64,000 bases of DNA from Cephalotus follicularis (GCA_001972305.1 BDDD01002137.1:18155-82154), one strand, 5' to 3'. Numbered from the stretch's first letter, positions 44,235-55,900 are shown. Numbers and translations are program-made. The notes: a model not told the origin generated them from the sequence alone.

Positions 44235-44500
44235 AGCGTCGACGGTCACAATCAAAGCGTCAGCGCTTTATGCCAAAAAGTCGACGCTTGAGAAGCGTAT
44301 GTCTGCCGTTAAAACCAGTGAAGCGCAAAATTAGTTTAAGTACTCAAAGCGGCGACGCTTAGGATTAAAGCGTCAGCGCTTTATGGCGAAGAGTCGACTC
44401 CAAGATCAAAGCGGCGACAGACAAAACGAGAAATTCAAATTTAACTCCTAAGGATAACCTAAGTGCCGACGCTTTAGGCAATACCGTCGACGCTTTGGTC
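44235..44500. repeat. GCGTCGACGC / GCGTCAGCGC array in the Copia-2 5' LTR
   Basis: Repeated AAAGCGTCGACGG, AAAGCGTCAGCGCTTTA, AAAGTCGACGCTT, AAAGCGGCGACGCTTA, AGTCGACTCC and ACCGTCGACGCTTT. AAAGCG on one side and GCTTT on the other extend the palindrome. The array is repeated at 47595-47860 in the 3' LTR. Confidence 0.85.
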
Positions 44501-44611
44501 GGCTGATACAAATATCAGAACTTGTTTTAAAGAGCCAATCTTTATGCCACAACTTCCAAGACTTCTCCAACGGCTCTATTTCTTCACCAACAGCTAGAAT
44601 CAAAAGAATGC

Positions 44612-44619
44612 TATAAATA
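44612..44619 (+). promoter_or_regulatory. TATA box, Copia-2 5' LTR
   Basis: CTATAAATAC about 110 bp downstream of the array, identical in the 3' LTR (47973-47980). It is a close match to the plant TATA consensus. Confidence 0.75.
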
Positions 44620-45151
44620 CAAGCCAAGAAACAAGCTCAAAGTGATTTGGAACCACTTTTGATCATCTAACATCCATGCTAAACTTGCACATCTACAAAA
44701 GAACAACAAGCTAGAGTTTTACACTTTTACATCCAAAGCTTGTAACTAGCTATAACTTTCATATCCAACCTTCAAGAGGTTATTTGTAAACACAATCCAA
44801 TCCTTTTATCTTTCATTGTTAAAAGAGGGGAGTGAACCCGTGTAAGGTGTTTGATTGATTTGCACCCGGAACCCAAAATCAAGTGTAAGGTGGTTTTGCT
44901 TTGATTTGCACCCGTAAGCCGAAAATCAAAGGTTGCTAGTGGATTCTAGTAGAAACTCAAGGGGTTCTTGAGAAAGTGGACGTAGGCACGGATTTTGCCG
45001 AACCACTATAAATCGTTTGCACACACTCTATCCCTTATCTCTATTACTTACAAGTGTTTTATTTGTTCTTGTGATTGTTTTGCTTCATAGTCTTAATTTG
45101 TTAATTCCGCAAACAAATTTGTTATTTAAGTTGCCATATAGTCCCAAAAAT

Positions 45152-45162
45152 TGGTATCAGAG
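45152..45162 (+). other. Copia-2 primer-binding site
   Basis: TGGTATCAGAG just after the LTR end. Confidence 0.92.
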
Positions 45163-45204
45163 AGGTTATCTCATAATTCTTAATTGTTAGAGATATAAAG
45201 ATCC

Positions 45205-46881
45205 ATGGCAAACCAAATGAATCTAAACATAGGATTAGAAGGTTCCTCCATAACTAGACCTCCATTTTTTGACGGAAATAACTATAGTTTTTGGAAGACT
45301 AGGATGACAATATTATTACAATCTTTAGACTATCAACTATGGCATATTGTTGTAAATGGACCTAGAATGCCCACTAGAACAATAGAAGGAGTAGTCTCTC
45401 CTAAACCCAAAAATGAATATAATGATAAAGACTTTAGGATGCTACAATTAAATTCTAAAGCTAAAAATGTTTTATTTTGTACCGTTGGCCCAAATGAATT
45501 TAATCGGATATCTTCTTGTGATTCAGAAAAAGAAATGTGGAATTTATTAGAAGTCACATATGAAGGCACGAATCAAGTAAAGGAATCAAAAATTAGTATG
45601 CTTGTACATGAGTATGAATTGTTTATAATGCATAATGATGAATGTATAAGTGACATGTTTACTCGCTTTACTACTATTACTAATTCCCTTAAAAATCTTG
45701 GCAAATCATATTCTAACCAAGAACTTGTAAGGAAAATTTTAAGGTGCTTGCCAAAGAGTTGGACGACTAAAGAAACGGCCATTGAGGAGGCTAAGGATCT
45801 CTAGACTCTCCCTCTAGAACAACTTCTAGGTTCCTTGATGACAAATGAGACAACAATGAAGAATCATGAGAATGTGGAAGTCAAGAAGAAGAAGTCAATC
45901 GCTCAAAAAGAATCAAAGGAAGAGAACGAAAGTGATGAAGATGGAGATGTGGCACTTATAACTTCTCAATTCAAGAAGTTTCTCAAAAGTCAAAAGGGCA
46001 AGAAGACTTTAAAGAAGTTCCCTCACAATGTAGAAACAAGCAAGAAGGAAGAGACAACTTGCTATGAATGAAAAAAGTCGGGCCATTTCAAAAAAGAGTG
46101 CCCAAATCTTAAGAAGAAAGAAAAATTCATCAAAGAGCATTCGAAGAAGAAGAAAGCAATGGTAGCTACTTGGGATAATAGTGATATCTCAAGCTCCGAA
46201 GAGGAAAGTGATGAAGAAATTGTAAATTTTGCTCTCATGGCTTTGGAAGAAGATACAAGTGGAGATGAAAGCGAAAATGAGGTAAATTTTACACTCGAAG
46301 AATTGCAAAATGCATATGAGAACTTGTTTAAAGAATATGAAAATATTTGTTTAAAGAACAAGTCTCTAAAGAAAAATGCTATCTCTATGTCTAACGAAAT
46401 TGAAAATCTAAAGAAAGAGAATAGCAAAAACATAAATGAAATTGATTCTCTAAAGAATAAGAATAGCTTCTATGAAAATGAAATTGAGATTTTAAATGTT
46501 TCTTCAAAATTGTCAATTGACTTTATGGAAGAAAATGAAAAGCTAAAAAGTGAAATTGATGCTTTGAAGAAATCTTTTTCCACCTTTTCAAATAGTAGTG
46601 CTAAATTGAATAATCTTTTAGGATTACAAAGTTGTGTGTTTGACAAAGCCGGTCTTGGCTATGAAGAAATGAAAAATTTCAAACATTTTAAAAATTTCTT
46701 TGTTAAGAAAATTGAGCCTCAATTTTGTTGAAATTATTGTGGTAGATTAGGACATATATCTACTTCTTGTATTTTTAGAAATAATCTTTGCTATGGTAAA
46801 CCTAGGAAGATTTGGGTTCCAAAAGGAACTTTTGTGACTAACTTGCAAGGACCCAAGTTCAAATGGGTACCAAAAACATAA
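45205..46881 (+). pseudogene. gag: Copia-2 gag, one frame with three stops
   Basis: From ATG 45205 one frame runs 558 codons to TAA 46879, broken only by TAG at 45802 and TGA at 46069 and 46729. The N-terminus is the same Gag type as Copia-1 (FFDGNNYSFWKTRMTILLQ, LLEVTYEGTNQVKES, ECISDMFTRFTTITNSL). Both zinc knuckles are visible: the first reads CYE*KKSGHFKKEC and the second ends NYCGRLGHISTSC. Both TGA codons sit at Cys positions of the knuckles. An acidic Ser/Glu stretch and a long coiled coil (about 46300-46600) lie between them. Confidence 0.88.
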
Positions 46882-47481
46882 ACCTTGTTTTTGTAGGTGT
46901 ACTTGAAGTCAAGCTCAATTTGTTCAAGTATATAACTTGGGGAGAAAGCCATAGTTGAGGGGGAGGTATTGATATAAGTTGATAATAATATTGCTTATTT
47001 TAATCTTTTATTTAGTATCATTTTATCCAACAATTGTATCTTTCAATTTTTTTTTTAAAATGGATTTTATTTCAATTGGTATTCCTTTAATTCTCATTTG
47101 ATATCCCTTTAAAATTGTTTATTTGGTGTCAATTCTTTGACATTATCTTTTTGATGCTAAACAAAAGGGGGAGAATGCTTAATGCTTAAGGAAAATTTGA
47201 TAGCTTATGCTTAGGGGGAGAAAGATATGAAATGTGCTATTAGTAAAATGTGAGTTAAGGGGGAGTTTATGGTAAAGATAAGACTATTTGCATAAACCTT
47301 TTTTTTTAAAAAAAATGAAAATTAGATGTCATATTAAGGGGGAGTTTATCTAAATTTTTAAGTTGGCACCTAAAGAAAATCTTTGTCTTGGTATCTAAAG
47401 AAATTTTCTTTTTGTCTTAAATTGGTATAAATCTTTACCTTAATGCAGCAAATTTTTTGTAATCATCAAAAAGGGGGAGAT
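46882..47481 (+). other. Copia-2 noncoding tail with six GGGGGAG tracts and the PPT
   Basis: Purine tracts occur near 46957, 47165, 47212, 47257, 47336 and 47471. The last (AAAAAGGGGGAGATT) abuts the 3' LTR and is identical to the Copia-1 PPT. The rest is T-rich and noncoding. Confidence 0.85.
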
Positions 47482-48510
47482 TGTTGTCTTTTAGTCTCAA
47501 TCCTAAGTTTTAATGATTACAAATTTGCATTTAACTTTGTTACTTTCTGTGCAAGAAAAGAAATAAACAAAATAAAGAAGTGCAGAAACAGGACAAAGCG
47601 CCGACGGTCAAAATCAAAGCGTCAGCGCTTTATGTCAAAAAGTCGACGCCTGAGAAGCGTATGTCTGCCGTTAAAACTAGTGAAGCGCAAAATTCGTTGA
47701 AGTACTCAAAGCGGCGACGCTTAGGATTAAAGCGTCAGCGCTTTATGGCGAAGAGTCACTCCAAGATCAAAGCGGCGACAGACAAAACGAGAAATTCAAA
47801 TTTAACTCCTAACAGTAACCTAAGCGCCGACGTTTTAGGCAATACCGTCGACGCTTTGGTCGGCTGATACAAATATCAGAACTTGTTTTAAAGAGCCAAT
47901 TTTTATGCCACAAATTCCAAGACTTCTCCAACGGCTCTATTTCTTCACCAAAGGCTAGAATCAAAAGAATGCTATAAATACAAGCCAAGAAACAAGCTCA
48001 AAGTGATTTGGAACAACATTTGATCATCTAACATCCAAGCTAAACTTGCACATCTACAAAAGAACAACAAGCTAGAGTTTTACACTTTTACATCCAAAGC
48101 TTGTAACTAGCTATCACTTTCATATCCAACCTTCAAGAGGTTATTTGTAAACACAATCCAATCCTTTTATCTTTCATTGTTAAAAGAGGGGAGTGAACCC
48201 TTGTAAGGTGTTTGATTGATTTTCACCCGAAACCCAAAATCAAGTGTAAGGTGGTTTTGCTTTGATTTGCACCCGTAAGCCGAAAATCAAAGGTTGCTAG
48301 TGGGTTCTAGTGGAAACTCAAGGGGTTCTTGAGAAAGTGGACGTAGGCACGGATTTTGCCGAACCACTATAAATCGTTTGCACACTCTCTATCCCTTATC
48401 TCTTTTACTTATAAGTGTTTTATTTGTTCTTGTGATTGTTTTGCTTCATAGTCTTAATTTGTTGATTCCGCAAACAAATTTGTTATTTAAGTTGCCATAT
48501 AGTCCCAACA
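47482..48510 (+). repeat. Copia-2 3' LTR
   Basis: TGTTGTCTTTTAGTC to AGTCCCAACA, collinear with the 5' LTR. Array at 47595-47860, TATA box at 47973, U5 motif at 48337-48371. Confidence 0.92.
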
Positions 48511-48547
48511 GGAAGAACAAACAGATGAAAACAGAAGTTTACAGGAC

Positions 48548-48722
48548 AATCCAGCCGACTGTATCAAGAATCCAGTCGACTAACAAGGGGTGGAAGTCCA
48601 CTACACAACAGGGCCAGTCGACCACTCAACCTGGACATGCAAGCAGTCCACTGAATCAGAGGTTCAGACGACTACTCAATACAAGACAGTCGACTGTTCA
48701 TATGGGCAGTCGACTGTTCTGG
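48548..48722. repeat. CAGTCGACTG array, G3 3' LTR
   Basis: Eight copies corresponding one to one with those in Z and the G3 5' LTR. Some have decayed (AAGTCCACTA, CAGACGACTA). Confidence 0.85.
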
Positions 48723-49389
48723 CTGTCAGAATAGCAATTCAGTGCAATTTTGTGCAATTTAGCAGCCAAGACTCGGATTTTTCGACACTAGCAGATTACC
48801 AACGTTGCATGGCATGTAAAACCATGTTATAACACTGAATTCGACAGAGACATGTTGACAGAAAATTATTTCAGGTGACAGGGCCTTTAAACCATAACAT
48901 ACAATTGCATAGCTCCAATTCTGTCCATTTATGATGATCACATGCATCAAAACCAGATTACATAAGATTTCATAGGTGTCCACAGATCGTTACAACCAAG
49001 GATTTATTTAACAGAACATCAAGAATGCCGAAACCACAACAAAACCATCTCTAGTAACCAATGTACAAAAATTTTGATGGCAACAATCCAAGACCAATTA
49101 CCAAGACATAACAACATAGGAAACCAACCAGATGGATGTCAAAAACAGTTACAGAAACACCAATTCGGAGAACACAGTGAGTGATTAAAAAGGAAAATGA
49201 GAGGAAGATATCAAGAATTCAAAGCCTGTCAACTATACCAAACAATGCAAAAACGATTCCTACATTGAAACCATGAGGAAACTAACCTGATTGATGAAGC
49301 AAGAACACCAAAAACACAATGACTCTCCAATGGCAGGTTCGGCAGCAACCACAAGCAAAGAAAGATGGCTGCCACAATGGCTTTCGAAC

Positions 49390-50871
49390 AAACGAGGGTA
49401 TCATTCCCGAATGTGCTCCTCCATCTCCCAAGTAGCCTCACGTTCGGGATGGTTCCTCCATAACACCTTCACAAACGGAACGGTCTTGCTACGCGTAACC
49501 CGTTCCTGTCGATCCAGAATAGCCTCCGCCTCCTCATCATAAGATAAATCCTCTCGAATGTTGTCCAAAGGATAGTGGACCACGTGTAGGGGATGATACT
49601 GATAACCCCTTAACAAGGACACATGGAACACATCATCAACATCAGATAACTGTGGAGGCAAAGCTAACCGATACGCAACTGCGCCAACCCTCTCCAGAAT
49701 TTCAACTGGTCCTATAAACCGAGGACTCAACTTTCCCTTCAGCCCAAACCGTCGAACGCCTTTCCAAGGTGAAACTTTTAAGAACACATGTTCACCCACT
49801 TTGAACTCCAAATCCTTTCGATGTTTGTCTGCATAACTTTTCTGTCGAGATTGAGCTTTCTTCAACCTCTCCCTTGCTATAGCCACTTTCTCAGTAGTGA
49901 TTCGTACTAACTCTGGCCCCTCAATAACTCTTTCTCCGACTTCATCCCAGCATGTCGGACCTTGACATTTCCTTCCATATAGTGCTTCAAACGGAGCCAT
50001 ACGAATACTAGCATGCCAACTGTTATTGTAGGCAAACTCCACTAGGCTCAAATACTCATCCCAGCTCCCAGTCCACTCCAAAGCACAAGACCTCAACATA
50101 TCTTCTAAGGTCTGAATGGTACTCTCTGTCTGCCCATCTGTCTGTGGATGGAAAGCTGTACTGAAATTTAACCTCGTACCCCAAGCTTTTTGAAATCCCT
50201 TCCAAAACCGTGAAGTGAAATGGGGATCCCTATGCGAAACAATAGTTACAGGAGTCCCATGAAGTCTCACAATCTCCCGCTGGAAAACTTTCGCCAAGCG
50301 GTCAACAGAAAAGTGCTCTCGGATTGCCAAGAAGTGAGCTGATTTGGTCAACCGATCCACAAAAACCCAAATAGCATCATTTCTCCTGTAAGTTCTCGGC
50401 AAACCTGTAACAAAGTCCATCGCAATAATCTCCCATTTCCATACTGGAACTTCCAAGGGCTGTAACAAACCACTAGCTCGCTGGTGTTCGATCTTAACCT
50501 GCTGACAGACCAAACACTTCCCGACAAACTCTGCTACATCCCTCTTCATTCCGCTCCACCAAAAATTTTCCTTTAAGTCTCTGTACATTTTTGTAGAACC
50601 CGAATGTATAGACAACGGAGAGCTATGTGCTTCAGATAAGACAGCATCTATGATAGAAGTATCTGCCAGAACACACAACCGACTACCCAACCAGATCACT
50701 CCATGCTCATCCACACGGAACTCTGACTGTTTACCCTTTTCAACATTCTAAACCAAGGCCCAAAGCTCACCGTCATCACTCTGAGCTGCCTTAATTCGAG
50801 ATATAAGGGTAGGCTCTATACTCATGCCAGCCATATATCCATCTGAACCCCGAACAAATAGATTCAAATCC
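49390..50871 (-). pseudogene. G3 integrase with chromodomain tail
   Basis: A 437-codon open stretch (50714-49401) contains the zinc finger (LSIHSGSTKMYRDLK, GKCLVCQQVKIEHQ), the DDE core (IAMDFVTGLP, SHRDPHFTSRFWKGF, HPQTDGQTESTIQTLEDM), the GPY-like block (KLSPRFIGPVEIL) and a chromodomain-type end (ILDRQERVTRSKTVPFVKV, WEMEEHIRE). A TGA follows, then the frame continues YPRLFE before meeting the LTR. The catalytic residues and zinc ligands are intact. A stop also precedes 50714. Chromodomains of this type direct integration to heterochromatin. Confidence 0.9.
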
Positions 50872-50873
50872 AA

Positions 50874-51502
50874 TCACTCCATATCTGCTATCAAATGCAA
50901 CTGAGTAACCAAAGCCGCCACACTCCCAGAACTCTTCCTACTCAGAGCATCAGCTACCACGTTTGCTTTACCAGGGTGGTACTGAATATTCAGATCGTAA
51001 TCCTTCAAAAGCTCTAACCAACGTCTCTGAGGCATATTCAACTCCTTTTGCGTGAAGATGTACTTGAGACTCTTATGATCGGTAAAGACGTCACAAGTTT
51101 CTCCATACAAGTAGTGCCTCTAAATCTTCAATGCAAACACCACTGCTGCCAACTCGAGATCATGTGTAGGGTAATTCATCTCGTAAGGCTTCAACTATCT
51201 CGAAGCGTATGCTATCACATGATCATGCTGCATCAGAACACAACCCAAACCCTTTTTAGAAGCATCACTATAAATCTGGTATCCTCCCAACCCAGATGGT
51301 AAACGAAGAATCGGTGCAAACACAAGACCGTTCTTCAGTTTCTCGAAGCTTGCTTCCCGTTCTTCATTCCACACAAACTTCTCTCCCTTCCTCATAAGCT
51401 GAGTCAGTGGCAAGGCTATGGAGGAGAAGCCTTCCACGAACCACCTATAGTAACCAGCCAAACCCAAAAAGCTCCTAACTTCTGATACTATAGTAGGTCT
51501 CG
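50874..51502 (-). pseudogene. G3 RT connection and RNase H
   Basis: Starts at the CACTA junction with TIVSEVRSFLGLAGYYRW, then [51 protein letters not shown] and [12 protein letters not shown]. The Asp, Glu and Asp of RNase H are present. Stops fall near 51195, 51120 and at the 50874 end. Confidence 0.88.
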
Positions 51503-51514
51503 CACTACTAAAAA

Positions 51515-51650
51515 ATAGGTCAACGGCGAGGGCAGACGGCGAGGGCATGGCGAGGGCATTAAGTCCCCTCGCCGTTTTGCCCGTTTTTTATGTTTTATTT
51601 AAAGAAATGGCATGGCGAGGGCATTTATTGCCCTCGCCATGGCCTCGGTA
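51515..51650. repeat. Left subterminal GGCGAGGGCA repeats
   Basis: About six copies in both orientations (GGCGAGGGCA, CCCCTCGCCG, GCCCTCGCCA). In En/Spm such subterminal words are bound by the element's own TNPA-like protein. Confidence 0.85.
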
Positions 51651-51945
51651 AGTAACCTAATTTATGTCTGATACCTTTTTTCCCCTCTTTCACTCGTCTC
51701 CCTCACTCTTCTTCTCCCTCCCGCCGCCCTCTCTCTTTCTCCCTCTCTCCCACTCCATTGCAGGACCCTCTCTCTCACTTTCTCCACTGCCAGTCTTCCT
51801 CACTCACACTTTCTCCTTCTCAGGTACTTTCTTTCTCCCTCTCTCTCACTACTAGTTTTTTTTATATATATATTTATATATTTAGTATATATATATTATA
51901 TATATATATATATATTATATATATATATATATAATAGATATATGT

Positions 51946-51981
<36 letters not shown>

Positions 51982-52187
51982 ATATATATAGTATAGTATA
52001 TATAGTATATATATAGTATGTATATACGTATAATTTAGTTATATATATAATATTATACATATGTATATATTAGTTAGTGTGTATAATTTAGTGAGGGTAT
52101 TATTAGTTAGTATGTTAGTATGTATGTATGTACAGTTTAGTAGTATATATGTATAATTAGTAGTATATATATATATTATGTGTTGTA

Positions 52188-52227
<40 letters not shown>

Positions 52228-52963
52228 ATTTAATTAATATATATGTTGTATACTTTAGTTAGTATGTATATATATAGTATATATGTATAAAACATTTAGT
52301 CAGTATGTTAGTATATATGTATGTATAATTTAGTTAGTATGTATATATATAATAGTTAGTAATATATATGTCTGTATAATTTAGTTAATATATGTGTATG
52401 TATAATTTAAATAGTATGTTAGTATATATGTATGTATAATTTAGTTAGTCTGTATATATAGTTAGTAATATATATGAATGTAGAATTTAGTTAGTCTGTT
52501 AGTATCATGTTTAAATTTATTGTAGAGTTTAATACCTATTATGAGTAAAGTCGAGAGAAACCTTAGATTCCCGTTCATGATTCGTTCAATAGGAGTGAAT
52601 CATGAATTGTCCAGTTCGGACAGTTCTCGCATACGTACGTCCACTGTAGGATATATCGTTATCTTGCGTACATAGTTTTCTTCAAGAAAGTTTCGGTTAC
52701 ACTCCTTAAACATGTTCCTCAGATGCATAATTAAACCGATCAAATCAGTTTAATTCGTGTGTTTGAGGAACCGTGGGGAGATGCTGTCGAAATTTTCTCG
52801 GAGTGAACTATGCACGCGGGATAACGATATTAGTGGAGGTACGTAGTCAGGAATGGGATAAGGCCATACCTTTCAGAGTTAGGTGGTGAGATACACTTCA
52901 GTCAATGCATATCGGGAAAAGTATACTTGAATCTAACAATCTTCTACCCTACTTGTAGAGAAA
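51535..52963 (+). other. CACTA 5' region: TC-rich, TA-rich microsatellite block, foldback
   Basis: After the subterminal repeats come a TC-rich tract (51660-51850), about 650 bases of TATATA, TAGTTAGTATG and (TG)n repeats (51855-52500; (TG)n at 52189-52224), then a foldback (52574-52848) and the leader to ATG 52964. No gene is seen in it. Confidence 0.85.
52574..52848. repeat. Short hairpin plus long imperfect foldback upstream of the transposase gene
   Basis: TTCATGATTC (52574-52583) and GAATCATGAA (52597-52606) form a perfect 10-bp stem. Next, 52630-52735 is imperfectly complementary to 52748-52848 about an 11-base loop: TTAAAC with GTTTAA, GTTCCTCA with TGAGGAAC, CGTTATC with GATAACG, TACGTAC with GTACGTA. 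Arms are about 105 bases. Confidence 0.8.
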
Positions 52964-55900
52964 ATGTCTGTTGACAAGAGTTGGATGAGTAGGCGGGTTG
53001 TCAGGGGGTTACTAACGGAGGAATTTAACAGGGGTGTGCTCGCTTTCTTAGATTTTCCATTTTCAAACCAAGATTTTGTCTGGGATAGTAAGATAAAATG
53101 TCCTTGTAGCTGTTGCAAGTTAAGGGCGTTTGGAACTCGATCTCAAGTGCGGTTACATTTGTTGAAGAAGGGTTTCACCCCTCATTACACGTTGTGGGAT
53201 CAACATAGGGAAAAGAGGGAACGCCATCGGGCTGCAGTGGAGCAGCCAGACCCCTCGGGTCTGAGCAATCCTTTTGTTGATCTCGTAATGGATGCCGGGG
53301 GGTTTGATTTTGACACTGGTGAACATGATGAGATGACCGATGAACTTCCGAACCCCAATGAAAAGAAGTTCTACGACCTGCTTAAGGATGCCGACGAACC
53401 GTTATGGAATGGTTATAAAAAACACACGAAACTGTCTATGATGACGCGACTCATGAATGTCAAGTCCAAGTATGGGATTCCCAACGAAGGGGCCAAGGAA
53501 ATTCTTCAGATCGATAAGAGCAGAATGCCTGAAGATTAGAAGTTTCCGGAGTCTTATTACAAGTTGAAACAAATTATGAAGACATTGGGATTAGGCTACA
53601 AAAAGATAGATGCATGTGTCAATGATTGTATGTTGTATTACGGGGATCAGCACAAGTGTGCTACAGAGTGTCCAACGTGTAGTCATCCTAGATTCAAACC
53701 TAGCGGTGATGGAAAGAGAAAGAAATGGGTACCTTACAAGGTTTTACGTCACTTTCCAGTGGCACCAAGACTTCAGAGGTTGTTTCAATCCGACAAAACA
53801 TCTGCTGATATGAGGTGGCACAGTAAGAAGAGGAAGGAGAACGACAGTGACAAAGTGGGAATGGTACACCCGGCTGATGGTGAAGCTTGGAAGCACTTTG
53901 ATATTACTTTTCCATCGTTTGCTACAGAGGTTGGCAATGTTATAATAGGAATAGCAACAGACGGGTTTTATCTTTTTGGGGTCAGTAGTAGTGTTTACTC
54001 TTGCTGGCCTGTGTTTGTTTTCCCGTACAATCTTCCACCTTGGTTGTGTATGACGAAGCCATTCATGTTCTTATCATTGATTATACCTGGACCAAAAAGC
54101 CCAGGAAAAGATATTGATGTGTTTCTGCATCCACTCGTTGACGAGCTGAAGATGTTCTGGGAAACAGGAGTTGAAACCTATGATGCATCGCGCAAGAAGA
54201 ACTTTCAGATGAGGGCAACTTTAATGTGGACTATTAGTGATTTTCCTGCCTATGGAATGCTGTCAGGCTGGAGTACTCACGGTCATTTGGCATGCCCCTA
54301 CTGCATGGACCGGACCAAGGGTTTTATATTGAAGCATAGTCAGAAATGTTCGTGGTTTGACTGCCATCGTCACTTGTTGCCTGCAGACCACCAGTTTAGA
54401 AGAGACAATAAAAAATTCTTGAAAGGTCGACGGGTGACCGAGGTGGGTGTGGAGAGGTTATCAGGTGAAGAGTTAGAGGAACAACTCCCCGAGTTGAATG
54501 AAGTTGTCTTTGGAAAAGGTGTACCGACTAGTAAGATTTCTGGGTTCGGGAGAGTACACAATTGGACTAAGCGAAGTATCTTTTTCGAACTTCCTTATTG
54601 GACTATAGTACTAGTCAGACACAAGTTGGACGTCATGCACATCGAGAAGAATGTGTTTGAAAATATATTCAACACGAGCATGAATGTGAAGGGAAAATCC
54701 AAGGACCACTTACAAGCTCGACTTGATCTGAAAGAGTTGAGAATAAGACCTGAACTGCATGCAAAAGAGGTGGATGGGCGGTTCATATTCCCACCGGCAA
54801 AATATTCACTGAACAGTGAACAGGTCAAACAAGTTTGTGAATGGATGACGAAGATCAGGTTTCCGGATGGATACGCCTCAAACATATGTCGGTGTGTGAA
54901 TGTCACAGAGTGTAAGGTTTCGGGATTGAAGAGCCACGATTGCCATGTCTTCATGCAGAGGCTTCTTCCGATTGCATTTTCTGAGTTCCTGCCGAGAAAT
55001 ATCATGCAGGTGTTGGCCGAGGTCAGTGATTTTTTCCGGAATATATGCTCAACATCCAATAGTGCTGCTAGGATGGACTTGCTCCAGAGTAATATTGTGC
55101 AAACAGTATGCAAAATGGGGAAGATATTCCCTCCATCATTTTTTTATTCGATGGAACATCTTCTCGTCCACCTAACTTACGAAGCGAAAGTATGTGGGCC
55201 AGTTCAGAATACATGGATGTATCCCATTGAGAGGTACAGTTACTTGTTTTTCTTTTTGAAAATGTTCTTCCATTTGTCATGTATTCTAATTACATATTTA
55301 CTTGAAGAGAGCTATTTGATCTAAAGAAGATGGTCAAGAACAAAGCTCGTGTGGAGGGGTTGATCGCCAAGGCATACATCGTTCGTGAGCTGACAACGTT
55401 TTGTTCGTATTATTTCGAACCTGATGTCCCGACGAGGCTGAATAGACCCGAGAGAAATTGGGATGGGGGCACCGTTGTAAGTAACGGATTGCTATCAATA
55501 TTTACTCATCCCGGTAAAGCAATGGTAAGACAGAGAGCAGACATTTGACAGACCAAGAATACGAGGCAGCATATTAGTACATCCTTCTGAACTGCGATGA
55601 AGTCAGTCCTCTGGTAGAGTAAGTATACATATACGATGTACTAAGTTTAAACTCTATTTATACGAATTGTTATCGCACTTATATTCCTTGTTGTAGTGAG
55701 TACGAACAACTGGTCACCAAATTAAACCCTAGCATTAACCCCAAACAAATTGAAGAAGAACGCGATGCACACTTTGTGAAATGGTTTCAAAGCCGTGTAA
55801 GTAATGCCGGAATATGTCTACAAAGAGTTAATAGGTTTCATGATTTTTAATTGTTGATGTTGATTTTTATGTTATGTTTGTACATTGCACACTTAATAGG

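Larger units (their letters stand above)
44120..45149 (+). repeat. Copia-2 5' LTR
   Basis: Order: GTCGAC-type array (44235-44500), TATA box (44612), AC-rich leader, U5 hairpin motif (44976-45010), end GTCCCAAAA (the 3' LTR has CCCAACA). The 3' copy is 47482-48510, with its TATA box at 47973. Confidence 0.92.
44120..48510 (+). mobile_element. Copia-2, gag-only non-autonomous element (4391 bp)
   Basis: LTRs of 1030 and 1029 bp (TGTTG..CAACA) with about 30 differences, near 97 percent identity by eye. Flanks are GAAAG (44115-44119) and GGAAG (48511-48515), a TSD with one change; the unoccupied 5' LTR of G3 reads GGAAG at this place (63120). The 2.3-kb internal region holds only gag and a purine-tract-rich tail. 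Protease, integrase, RT and RNase H are all absent. Confidence 0.93.
42683..49386 (-). repeat. G3 3' LTR, interrupted by Copia-2 and truncated at its start
   Basis: The plus-strand left end TGTAACACCCCCGAGC equals the 5' LTR end at 61689. It resumes at 48511 after Copia-2 and runs to GCCACAATGGC near 49386, then meets the pol 3' end directly. Solo LTR Z shows about 450 further bases and a TGTAATACCC start that are missing here, along with the PPT. Confidence 0.85.

Noticed and set aside
46069-46731. In-frame TGA codons at Cys positions as possible selenocysteine or recoding sites
   Set aside because: Plants lack the selenocysteine system, no recoding structure is apparent, and the element also carries a TAG. 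Simple decay is more likely.
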